Shown: piece by piece, positions 54,051-64,000 of the stretch
Layout of the letters: the number at the start of each line of letters is the position of its first letter
How positions within the stretch are numbered: position 1 is the stretch's first letter
Assembly (NCBI GenBank): GCA_943737045.1
Contig: CALSFV010000313.1
Location: 62,001-126,000 of the forward strand
Origin: Parapristionchus giblindavisi
Taxonomy: Eukaryota; Nematoda; Chromadorea; Rhabditida; Diplogasteridae
Direction: 5' to 3'
Length of the DNA stretch: 64,000 bases
Made by a program: the position numbers and the translations under genes
The notes under the pieces: generated by a model
What the model saw: only the letters and a program-made list of their open reading frames with translations
Told to the model about the DNA's origin: nothing
Databases searched by the model: none

Positions 54051-54336
54051 TTAAATTGCAAAAAAATCGATATTTACAGATATTTTTGTTAAAAAGGTCA
54101 GTAAAACTAATCAGCAAACGCCTAATGAAAATAGTGAAATGAAATTAAAAAAAAAACGAAAATCGATAATAATCTCCGAATCGATCAGTACGGCAATGAA
54201 CAAGATAATATCATAAATTAGTGGAAATAACAAAAACACACATACAAAATAAGAGAGGAATTGAGTAAAAGCACAAAGATCAAAGAACAGAGATCAAAGA
54301 TCAAACAAAAACGACCAAAGATCAAAGATCATCAAT

Positions 54337-57300
54337 CTATCGTCTCCTTCTCTGCCGTTCTTCATATCCAAATTCGACACAAGTGCTCTTCTTTCTTTCG
54401 CCGTGCGAATTCACATCCACGTGCACGATTTGGCCACAATCCGATGGCCATAAGAGGTACTGTAATGAGCATATTCATAGGGATACTGTAAGTACAAGAT
54501 AGGAGGTACTGTAATGAGCATATTCATAGGGATACTGTAAGTACAAGATAGGAGGTACTGTAATGAGCATGTTCATGGGGATACTGTAAGTACAAGATAG
54601 GAGGTACTGTAATGAGCATGTTCATGGGGATACTGTAAGTACAAGATAGGAGGTACTGTAATGAGCATGTTCATGGGGATACTGTAAGTACAAGATAGGA
54701 GGTACTGTAATGAGCATGTTCATGGGGATACTGTAAGTACAAGATAGGAGGTACTGTAATGAGCATGTTCATGGGGATACTGTAAGTACAAGATAGGAGG
54801 TACTGTAATGAGCATGTTCATGGGGATACTGTAAGTACAAGATAGGAGGTACTGTAATGAGCATGTTCATGGGGATACTGTAAGTACAAGATAGGAGGTA
54901 CTGTAATGAGCATGTTCATGGGGATACTGTAAGTACAAGATAGGAGGTACTGTAATGAGCATGTTCATGGGGATACTGTAAGTACAAGATAGGAGGTACT
55001 GTAATGAGCATGTTCATGGGGATACTGTAAGTACAAGATAGGAGGTACTGTAATGAGCATGTTCATGGGGATACTGTAAGTACAAGATAGGAGGTACTGT
55101 AATGAGCATGTTCATGGGGATACTGTAAGTACAAGATAGGAGGTACTGTAATGAGCATGTTCATGGGGATACTGTAAGTACAAGATAGGAGGTACTGTAA
55201 TGAGCATGTTCATGGGGATACTGTAAGTACAAGATAGGAGGTACTGTAATGAGCATGTTCATGGGGATACTGTAAGTACAAGATAGGAGGTACTGTAATG
55301 AGCATGTTCATGGGGATACTGTAAGTACAAGATAGGAGGTACTGTAATGAGCATGTTCATGGGGATACTGTAAGTACAAGATAGGAGGTACTGTAATGAG
55401 CATGTTCATGGGGATACTGTAAGTACAAGATAGGAGGTACTGTAATGAGCATGTTCATGGGGATACTGTAAGTACAATCGTATACTGCAGTGAATGCGAT
55501 ACTGTAATGGTATACGATAGTCAAGAGCCCATTGTAATGGAAGACTGTACGAATAACCTTGAAGTCAATAAAATCGATAACCATCTCTCAAAACCAATCA
55601 ATACCTGCGTCTCAGCTACAGTATTCCTAACGACCAATTTGATCTGCTTCGTCGCGGCAAAGTAGACAATCTGAATCAATCAATCAATCAATAATAGCCT
55701 GCAATCAATCAATAGTACGAACTACCGTAATCAGAGGGACTTTCGTACCAGGAAAGACTTCTCGATGAATTCGAGGTCATGATTGGAATGTAGCACGACA
55801 TAGGAACCTCCGAGACGATGAGTGGCCGTCTTTCCTGGATGATATGAAGAGGAAACAGCGGGAGATGGAGAGGGCGATAGGAAGGAATCTCCCTCGATAC
55901 GAACCGAATGATGCTGCCAGCTACAATTATTATCATCAGAAAGATCAAAGATCAAAGACTAAGAATCAATTCTCCTTACATCTCAGCGTACATTCGTCCA
56001 TCACTCCTTTTCATCGTTTCAATTCTTTCTCCATTCGGGAAACAACGAGTGATCTCACGACCCGAACGGAAGATCTCTAACTAGAATAATAATTTATATA
56101 AAAATTATTAATATTATTATTAATATTAATAATAAAAACTGACCAATCCACCATTATAATATCTAACTTCGCATCTTTCATTCATAAAGTCGATTTGAAC
56201 CGATTCATATGCGGCAAAGTAGTACAACTGCAAATACACACATTGATTTCATTTTATTTCGACCTAACTTCGTCATTTCACCCTAACTTATTGGCCTTTG
56301 GGCAACAATTACAGTAATCCGTAATGGATATATTGAACACCTACCGTAATCGATCGATCGACCAGGAAATGGCGAACGTCTCCATTGGTGTAGTGGCAGA
56401 TGACGCAACCACACGACGGTGTCGATGCCACACACTGTATTGATTACTTTATATTGATTACAGTATATTTAATCATATTGATTGAGAAATTAATTTAACA
56501 AAAATGCTCATTTTATAGACAATAATCAAATTTTTAAATAAAATCAATAAACCTCGGATCCAAGTTGATTGGCGTATCGAATATACGGTCCCCATTCTCC
56601 ATTGCCACGACAGATTTCACGCTGAACATCATTCACATTAGATATAATCGACCTACATGAAAGCGCGTCACCTACATGAAAGCACACAATGAATAATGAC
56701 ACTATTATTATTACTACTGCTAAAACACACTATCAAGAGTAGCTAACAAGGGAACTATTTAACCTTACAACAAAATTCTCTAATTTTGACACCATGGCGT
56801 AAATCTACATGGAATAAGGGTTATAAAAAGTTAGGTCAAAGGTTCCACATTCGCGTTTTAAGGCCTGTTTCGGGCCTCTGAAAAGAGCATTTTTAGGCCC
56901 TTTTGGGCCTCTTTGGACATTTGTTTGCCTTTTGGCCCTCCTTGGGTCTTCTTTATATGTATTTAAGGCCATTTTTGAACATTTTTGGCTTTCGGGTCCT
57001 TTTGGCATTTTTTGGAATCTTTTTGGGCAAATCCATTGCATTTTCAGAGGCCCGAAAAAGGACTTAAAACGCGAATGTGGAACATTTGACGTAACTTTTT
57101 AGAAACCTTATTCCATGTAGATTCACGCCACGGTGTCAAAATTATAGTATTTTGTGGTAAGGTTAAATAGTTCCCTTGTAAGCAGTGTTGCCACTGAATC
57201 TGGCGTAAACACTATGTTCGAAGTATACATGTAAAATTTTGACCGACCTTTCGCTCATCAGGCGGAGGCACAGTGAAGGTCGTGTCCAAATTGTCCGCGA

Positions 57301-58198
57301 ATCGGACATTCTTAAGAATACCATTGGGTTGTGGTTGGGAGGATTGATGGTGTTGGGGGAATGGTGAGATCGCCTCGTTCTCCTCAACACAAAAACAATA
57401 TAACAATATTCGAACTCGTTGTCTTATAAAAATTGTAGCATTCGCCCTAAGTCTATGCCGTTATGTAGAATTGTTAGATTTTCGTTAAATCTCTCTAATT
57501 TATGATCGATCACAACATCGTTTTATGTAGCCACGGTTGCGACATAGTGTCCTTTGACCACTCTATTTTGTACCTTTCTTTTCAACTGACACCATAAAAA
57601 TATTATTATTATATTGTATACATTATATTAATAAAAATTAAAAGATGCAAATATAGTTTTACATGCACATTATGTGTTAAAATTACATAATGGTATAAAA
57701 AATAAAATTAACTAAACCCCTTTTACACCATTTCCGATAGATCAAAGATAAAAGTATTCACCTTATCACTGCCTCCCGTTCCCCGTCCATACATCGTCTT
57801 CACCAGACCATTTCTCTTCGGTCCATTGGCCGATTGGGCCTCTGCCTGATCAAAGGCATTACGACGAGCCGATGTTCCGCGTTCACTCGCACTTAATAAA
57901 TCAATAATTAATAATCAATATAATTTTAGAACCATAATCGGCTGAATAAAATTGTTCCAATGTAATGTAATGTAAATAATTTTAATTTTATAAATATAAA
58001 TACACACTATTGCTGCCTAATGTATCCGATATTCATTCATTGTGTATACTATCAAAGTTTTCCAAACGATTGTTCATAAAATTCCCTACCGTCCTCTCTG
58101 CATATTCTCCAGGATCTTTTTCGTTCGCTCATTTTCCGTTCGAAGACTCGACAGATCCGTTTTCGCCTCGTCCAGTTCCCTTAATAATAATAGCAATG

Positions 58199-58256
<58 letters not shown>

Positions 58257-60315
58257 AAATAATAGTAATTAGGCGCTCAGACTAATCGTGTAGTGCCAAT
58301 CATTCCTAGGAGAGCAGAAACATTGCTTACTGGGCAAACTACAAACTACAAACTACAACAGTATAAAAAGAGTATCCACTAGGGTTGCAGGAACGAGGGC
58401 GAATAATTCGTGCCCCTTGTCAGTCGCTTCCCTTCTCTCTCGGCAATTCGTTTGAGACGCGCCCTCTCTCCCCTTCCCTTCGATGAATTCGACACACCTG
58501 CCAGACGGAACGAATAGTTCGGGACAGACCGAATTATTCGCACTCTCTCACTCTCTCGATTCCTATCTCGTCCCTCCCTCCTCTCCCTCCGTCTCGCCCG
58601 AGACACGTCCGAGGCGGAGGGAGAGGAGGGAGGGACGAGATAGGAATCGAGAGAGTGAGAGAGTGCGAATAATTCGGTCTGTCCCGAACTATTCGTTCCG
58701 TATGGCAGGTGTGTCGAATTCTTTGAAGGGAAAGGGGAGAGAGGGTGAGAGATGGGAAAGGGGTGCGAATAATTCGAATTCGAATTCGAACCGGCAACCC
58801 TAGTATCCACTAACTTCTTCAGCTTAGTCTCATTCAGTCGTCGTGTCGATTGCTCCTTCGCGTACTTCTTCCTCAGCTCCACCAGAGACGCGTGTTCCTC
58901 TTCAAACTGCCAAAAGATCAAAGATCATAGAGATCAAAGATCAAAGATCAGACCATAGAGATCAAAGATCATACCTTGAGTCGCCACTCCTTCACCCTGC
59001 TCACTTCATCTTTCCGTAGCAGCCTCCGCTCCTTCTCCAGGTTCGCGCGCATCTGTACATGAGAAATATATATCACTACTACATTCGTCCATTTAAAACT
59101 TTATTCTTATTCTCTTTATTGTGTATTGTACGTCATCTCCTACACTTCCACAGTGAACTCGAGTTTTAGATATATAATACGTGAGTAGACAGAGAATTGA
59201 AAAATCACAACCCATCCTAACGCGTATTATTGCCATCGAAATAGAGCTCGAAATTACGAAATATGACAACAACAAGAAGAATAGCATAAATAAATCAACA
59301 AAACAAATAAATAAATACATAAAAGAGTATAAATGATCAACTTACATCAGTAATCTCATCTCTATCCTTCTTCATCTCATCTTCCCTCTCCTCCATTCTC
59401 TTCTCCACTTCAGCCACTTTCTCCATGTATCCACGAGCCAATTCCAGTGACTTCTCCTCGAATGACACTCGCAACTTAATGACAACCATTAATAATAATA
59501 TTTTTATTATTAAAATTAATATTAATAATGCTAATACATTATTATGCCTGCCATGAAACGAAAAGGGCAGCTGGGAGTTAATATTGACAACAAGTGAGAA
59601 GGAATATTACTATGACAGTATATTTGAGTCAAAGATCAAAGATCAGAGAGCAAAGATCAAAGCGCATAAAACGTACATCTCTAGCAGTGGCTCTGAGCGC
59701 AGCCTCGGCCATGTCACAGTGGGCGATAGCATCTCTCAATTGGGATTCCATTTGGAGGGCACGCTGAAATAATCAATAATCAATCAATCAATAATCATGC
59801 TCTTTTACTTTTAACATTTGGAAAACTTGTATAGCAAGCTTTCTTGGCTAGTTAGCTTTCCAAGACAGCTGGTTCCCTCGCTGGATCGATCTATTATACC
59901 ACTTCCCGTCTAAAGCTACCGTATCATCTAACTACCGTACCTGACTCTTCTCTGCTCCATTATCGACAACAGATCGTCTCTGAACAGCAGTCACAGTCTG
60001 TTGTGCTCCTCCATTCCTTATCCTTCCGTCATGATCTACTCCATGTCGTCTATATAGAACAGAAATACGACAATGAAGATAAAAAGCATAAACAATATTA
60101 AGGTTAAAATCATTAAAACAAGAGAGAATATGCATGAATAACTAGAAATACATAAGAAAAACATAATGACTAAAAATAATAATAATAATAATAAAAATAA
60201 TAAAATGTGATGGCTGTTCGCACCTTGTTCTATCCTCAACTCTAGCTTCTCTAGTGAGAGTATGGCTAAGATCGATCACTTGCTCCACTTCATCGTCCGA
60301 ATCTGGCCAACTGCA

Positions 60316-60359
<44 letters not shown>

Positions 60360-63300
60360 CAATATTTAAATATATTTTTATATAATTTAGATACAATATT
60401 ATTGAATTGAGATCTTCCATTAGACATTTAGACAATATTTCAAGTAATTCAAAAATAATAAAATATTGTTATCGATTGATATGGTAGATAAAACAATAAA
60501 TCAATATCCACCTTGGATGTCTCCTCTCCTCTTCTCTAACCACTGGTGGTGACACTCTTCTCATCGTGGCTTGTGATGCGCGAGTGTACTGCTTGGGCCG
60601 CTACAAAGATCAAAGATCAAAGATCAGCAATTAAATATCAAAGACCAAAGATCAAAAGTATAAATAAGTTCCAGTACCTGCTGAGTACGATCGATATTCG
60701 TTCCAAACGCCTCATCCAGTGGCAGACGTTCACCGACTGCAATTTATTTTATTTACTCTATTTATCTAATTATTCATCAACTATAGTAATATATAGTAAA
60801 TTAACAATTATTATTGCATAATAATGAGTGTTCATCATTCTACTTTTATACCCTTCAGACAACGCTACTTGATGAAGAATCTGCAAGATTAAGATACGGC
60901 TAAAACCTGATTCCAACGGGTGCAATGTTACTACTCCATGCTCGTTGTTGAGGAAAGTCTAGGTTTGATTATACCAATATTGACTGACTAAGGTGCCACT
61001 ACACCCGTTGAGTTCAGGTTTCAGGTAAGGCTTAATATCGGGTCGTAAGTATAATAACGTACGAAGAAATCGTCGTGCAGCGGCCGTTGATCCGCTCTCT
61101 TGCGACGATGGACGATGACCTCCATTGACGGATTGTGATGATGACAGTGTGCTTTCTGATAGGACACATTTATTATTTATTATTTCAATACTTTTTAATC
61201 GATGATCATCAAAGGGAAACATCAGACACGGAAAAAAATATTAGGATATTTGATCCGATGTGTTTCCTTAGGCGGTGTTACATTTTCGTCCACGTGCGTT
61301 TTTCAGTTAGTAAAACGTACGTGCGCCCGTTTTGAAAATGTAACACCACCTTACAAATCCCGTGAGGGCGCCGAATAATGTATGAACAATGTATAAATTT
61401 AAATTTTCTTTTGGAAGGGTTCACTGTCCCTTAAAGAACAAGGGAATAATAATGCTTACCTCCGGATGGTTGGTATATCCTAAAGTTGGACGTCGCTTCA
61501 TCATCGGGCGTCTGCACTCCCCCACGTCCATCTACCGTATCCCTCTCTATCGGAGATGGCATCGACGCTGACGGAGATACCGTATCCTCCAGACGAGCGC
61601 TTACTGTAACACAAATCAATCATCCTATAGCACATATCATTTTACATTGAAACACTTTTTGTTGAGATCAACTATGTAGCATATCATACATTACAATTGT
61701 GGTCCCTACAGTATTCTACCGTATTTAACTGCACGAATAACAAAGTCATGCTGAACTTGGACTAGTTAGTTAGCATTACGACTAGTTAGCTAGCTAGTTA
61801 AAGTGATGACTGAATACCAAATCATATGACAACAACTGACTCATTTTCTCCTGTCGATTCAATCGATTCAATGCTCCCAGTACATCATTCGTCCTTCCTC
61901 CTCCTCCTTCAGTATCGATCGGAGTAGCCACGATATTACGATAACGATATGGCGCAGGAAGGGAGTCGTCCTGAATACGAGTCGATGACTACAGAGTACC
62001 AAAGACTGCACTGGATCAAACTACAGACTACAAAAGACTGCAATCGATCAAACCACAAAGTACAAAATATTACGATAGATCAGACTATACATTTTCGCTC
62101 GCCCATAATGTGGGTGGTAACTTTTTGTCGATGCGGTCACTTTTGAGACTCGAAACCCATCTAGGAATATGCGAGAGAGTTTTGTTCTAATTTCGGGACA
62201 GTTTATATTTCGCAAAAACAACAGATTATGGGTGGGGCGAAAATGAATGGATCAGACTACAGACTACAAGCATTACAAATATCAGACTACACTACATTGA
62301 CAGCAGCGCGCACTTGCTTCAGCACAGGTGCAACCTCCTTCTGAAGTGCCCGAGTGGTTGTGGACGCTGACGAAGATACGGTAGACTCAGTCTCGTTCGA
62401 ATCTACAAGATTACGGTACACATAGAATTACGGTATACATAGAATTACGGTACACATAGAATTACGGTATGCTCGGTTGATCTCATAAGTTTTTTTAGTT
62501 TTTTTTTAGTTTTCGGCTAACTCTCAAACTACTTTTCTTTTACTAATACCTACTTTTATGGCAGCATTGGCCTGTACTATGTTATCTAGTTCGCATGTAA
62601 TTGTCAGACGCATACCTCTATGGACAATTTGTCGCTCGTACCGTGGCTGGCCATAGACAATTTGTCTCTCGCGAGCCTCAAATTCGGCCGTTGTGTTGCC
62701 AATGATCGAGCCATCAGCTGTAAGGAATATCATCATACGCTAGACGACAAAATTAAATCACATTTCATATTTTTCATCTTGAAATGGTTGTTAGTTGACT
62801 TGGGCTGAGATATCACACCCATGCAAGAATATAGTTAACGTTTGATGATTGTTAAACGATTTTCTAATGAAACCAAGCTAACTCTCGTTTTATTCTTTTT
62901 CTCCACCAAATATTATAATTAATCGTAAATGTGCAATAAACTACGAAGTATCACAAATATACCTCCAATCGTTCTCGGTTGTGGCACGGGAGGTCGCAGC
63001 ACTGTTGCGGGCGTAGCCGGAGGAGTCGATATACGATCAGCAGGTGGTGTTGATCTTTGATCTTTGGGAGATGATCTTTGATCTCTGGGAGATGATCTTT
63101 GATCTCTCGATTGTCCTCCCTGAGGGAAGGCGGCTACGGTATCATCGAAGAAGACGGAAGGAATGGACGATGCACGAGTGTCCCCTGTGGAGGAGACCGG
63201 AGACAGAATCAAACTGCAATGGCGAGATCATGATATACGGAAAGATTATAGATTTTAGTAAGATTGTAGTGGAAATATAGAAGAACAGTATAGAGAAACT

Positions 63301-64000
63301 CGTGTCTCATCAGACAACTTGAATTCGATGGATGAAAAAATATTATTATTAGTATTATTATTAGTATTATTATTAATATTATTATTATTAAATGAACCAA
63401 CTCCTCTCTCGGGCATCCAGAGTCTATCGTTCCAGCCACGCGAGAACGAGCTGACTAAAATTGATTAATTGAAATTATCGATCGGTTTTTAAACAGCTAA
63501 AATCAAGACATTCACATTAGCAGTCATAAATTCAAATTTAGTAAACATCAATTATTGTACACTTTATTGATTGATTTATAATTCATTTATTGATTGACAG
63601 CCATACCCTATATCCAGGCGACGCATCCCTTTCATATCCTTCATCGAAGGCTTCTCTCAATCCTCTACTGGTTCCCGATGATCCAAAGAACGTCGAGGGT
63701 GGTGCAGTGGGTGCGGAGGTTACGGTAGGCGGTACACCGGAGCGCGGAGATGATGCCTGACAAGATAAATAGATCAAAGAGATAAATAGATCAAGGTTCC
63801 ACAAGATTTCTCTTCTCAATGGAATAAATGATATATTATACATAATTATAAATCAATAATCTAATCAATACCTGTGATCCGGCTGCACTATCAGTGGGTG
63901 TGCTCGGTCCCAACACGCCCGTCTCTCGGTCCAGATCCAGTCGGGGTACGGTAGTCGGCACACCATTATCACTACCGTATCTCAGTTCGCTGCTACCGTA
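54337..64000 (-). CDS. SAS-4/CPAP-like centriole assembly protein, 3' part
   Basis: Minus-strand exons, 5' end beyond 64000: 63872-64000, 63607-63756, 63398-63454, 62963-63213, 62616-62717, 62296-62402, 61841-61970, 61460-61603, 61063-61155, 60678-60736, 60512-60600, 60224-60310, 59941-60049, 59677-59763, 59346-59474, 58975-59052, 58815-58906, 58090-58179, 57762-57891, 57248-57382, 56553-56621, 56363-56434, 56152-56227, 55749-55834, 55605-55670, 54337-54459 (stop). Phases agree except 63398 to 63213. About 910 residues are present: a Ser/Pro-rich disordered part, long charged coiled coils (59474-58090), then a beta-rich end with TNGDVRHFL, LYYFAAYESVQIDF and RYYNG. This fits the TCP10/G-box domain of CPAP/SAS-4, which binds SAS-5/STIL. 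The match is by eye; another coiled-coil TCP10-domain protein is possible. Confidence 0.68.
54456..55490. repeat. 49-bp minisatellite, about 21 copies
   Basis: Nearly identical 49-bp monomers beginning GGTACTGTAATGAGCATGTT and including GGATACTGTAAGTACAAG; only the first two carry ATATTCATAGGG variants. It fills the last intron of the SAS-4-like gene. On the coding (minus) strand each unit contains ATTACAG|TACC and CTTACAG, and the last ATTACAG is the 3' splice site of the terminal exon. Confidence 0.95.
56747..57178. mobile_element. MITE, CAAGGGAA ends, TAA target duplication (copy 3)
   Basis: Ends CAAGGGAACTATTTAACC and GGTTAAATAGTTCCCTTG; inverted arms are about 75 bp or longer. TAA flanks both sides (56744-56746, 57179-57181). 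The middle is rich in CTTTTGGGCC/GGCC words. It sits in an intron of the SAS-4-like gene. Confidence 0.9.
58200..58262. repeat. (TAA)n microsatellite
   Basis: Uninterrupted AAT/TAA run just upstream (in gene orientation) of the exon 58090-58179; its last units adjoin the 3' splice site. Confidence 0.95.
58380..58802. mobile_element. hAT-like MITE, 423 bp, perfect 8-bp target duplication
   Basis: Ends TAGGGTTGC / GCAACCCTA, flanked by identical GTATCCAC at 58372-58379 and 58803-58810. The body is a perfect inner palindrome of over 120 bp per arm turning near 58610. An 8-bp duplication is diagnostic for hAT/P-type insertion. It lies in an intron of the SAS-4-like gene a few bases after the 5' splice site (58814). 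Confidence 0.95.
61271..61351. mobile_element. MITE of the GCGGTGTTACA family (copy 2)
   Basis: GGCGGTGTTACATTTTC and GAAAATGTAACACCACC are inverted; TTA flanks both sides. The loop side carries ACGTGCG / CGTACGTGCGC. It lies in an intron of the SAS-4-like gene. Confidence 0.85.
62085..62240. repeat. Dispersed repeat shared with 49000-49170
   Basis: TCGCTCGCC.ATAATGTGGGT, TTTTTGTCGATGCG and AATATGCG recur in the same order in both places. It lies in an intron of the SAS-4-like gene. Confidence 0.7.
63320..63390. repeat. ATT/TATTAG microsatellite
   Basis: Imperfect TATTATTAGTATTA run ending a few bases from the donor of exon 63398-63454. It is one of several TAA/ATT arrays that adjoin exons in this window. 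Confidence 0.85.

Noticed and set aside
54456..55490. CRISPR-like array of regular units
   Set aside because: Units are contiguous without unique spacers, in a eukaryotic intron; it is a minisatellite.
55357..55584. Possible extra SAS-4-like exon (frame with VIRTVFHYNG)
   Set aside because: It runs into satellite sequence and lacks a good donor; direct splicing from 55605 to 54459 keeps phase.
58379..58921. 180-residue minus-strand frame
   Set aside because: Only the part 58815-58906 is exon; the rest is the hAT-like MITE palindrome, as shown by its mirror frame on the + strand.

Overview
The window is nematode genomic DNA, most likely from a rhabditid or diplogastrid roundworm. The evidence is a cuticle collagen with the nematode domain layout, many small exons joined by short introns ending in TTTCAG, acceptor-like sites placed just before start codons (candidate spliced-leader sites), and a very repeat-rich intergenic DNA. 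The heptamer GATCAAA, the words TACGGTAG and TACTGTAG, and ATTGATTG runs recur throughout. The genus cannot be fixed from sequence alone; a Pristionchus-like diplogastrid is my guess.

Genes were rebuilt exon by exon by matching splice phases. In order: (1) the 3' part of an SHPRH-type SNF2 helicase / RING E3 ligase (+, 123-6626); (2) a 323-residue cuticle collagen (-, 9267-10373) with TATA box, 5'UTR intron and polyA signal; (3) an unrecognised small membrane protein (+, 12712-13308); (4) a BED zinc finger protein (-, 16653-22594); (5) a complete 20-exon White-type ABCG transporter of 731 residues (+, 26736-34688); (6) a secreted or membrane protein with LDL-receptor A and EGF-like modules (+, 36883-41410); (7) a complete 16-exon serpin of 551 residues carrying an unusual lysine-rich C-terminal extension (-, 43344-47179); (8) the 3' part of a SAS-4/CPAP-like centriole assembly gene with coiled coils and a TCP10-like C-terminus (-, 54337 to beyond 64000). 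Neighbours do not form a pathway; they look like ordinary single genes.

Much of the rest is mobile and foldback DNA: 5'-truncated LINE reverse transcriptase copies, tRNA-derived SINEs, and many non-autonomous inverted-repeat elements. These fall into families visible inside this one window: elements ending CAAGGGAA with TWA target duplications (3 copies), hAT-like elements with 8-bp duplications (2), a GCGGTGTTACA family with TTA duplications (2-3), a CTACTCTGG family (2 copies of about 213 bp), and a roughly 100-bp near-perfect palindrome family (8 copies). Larger foldbacks lie at 7384-8967, 18252-19516, 34954-35935 and 48060-52301.

The most interesting points are a 21-copy 49-bp satellite inside the last intron of the SAS-4-like gene whose end supplies the final 3' splice site; the serpin with a non-inhibitory-looking hinge and a long basic tail; heptamer repeats apparently translated in two genes; and the common-centre palindrome at 48-52 kb. 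No CRISPR array, rRNA or credible intact tRNA gene was seen.
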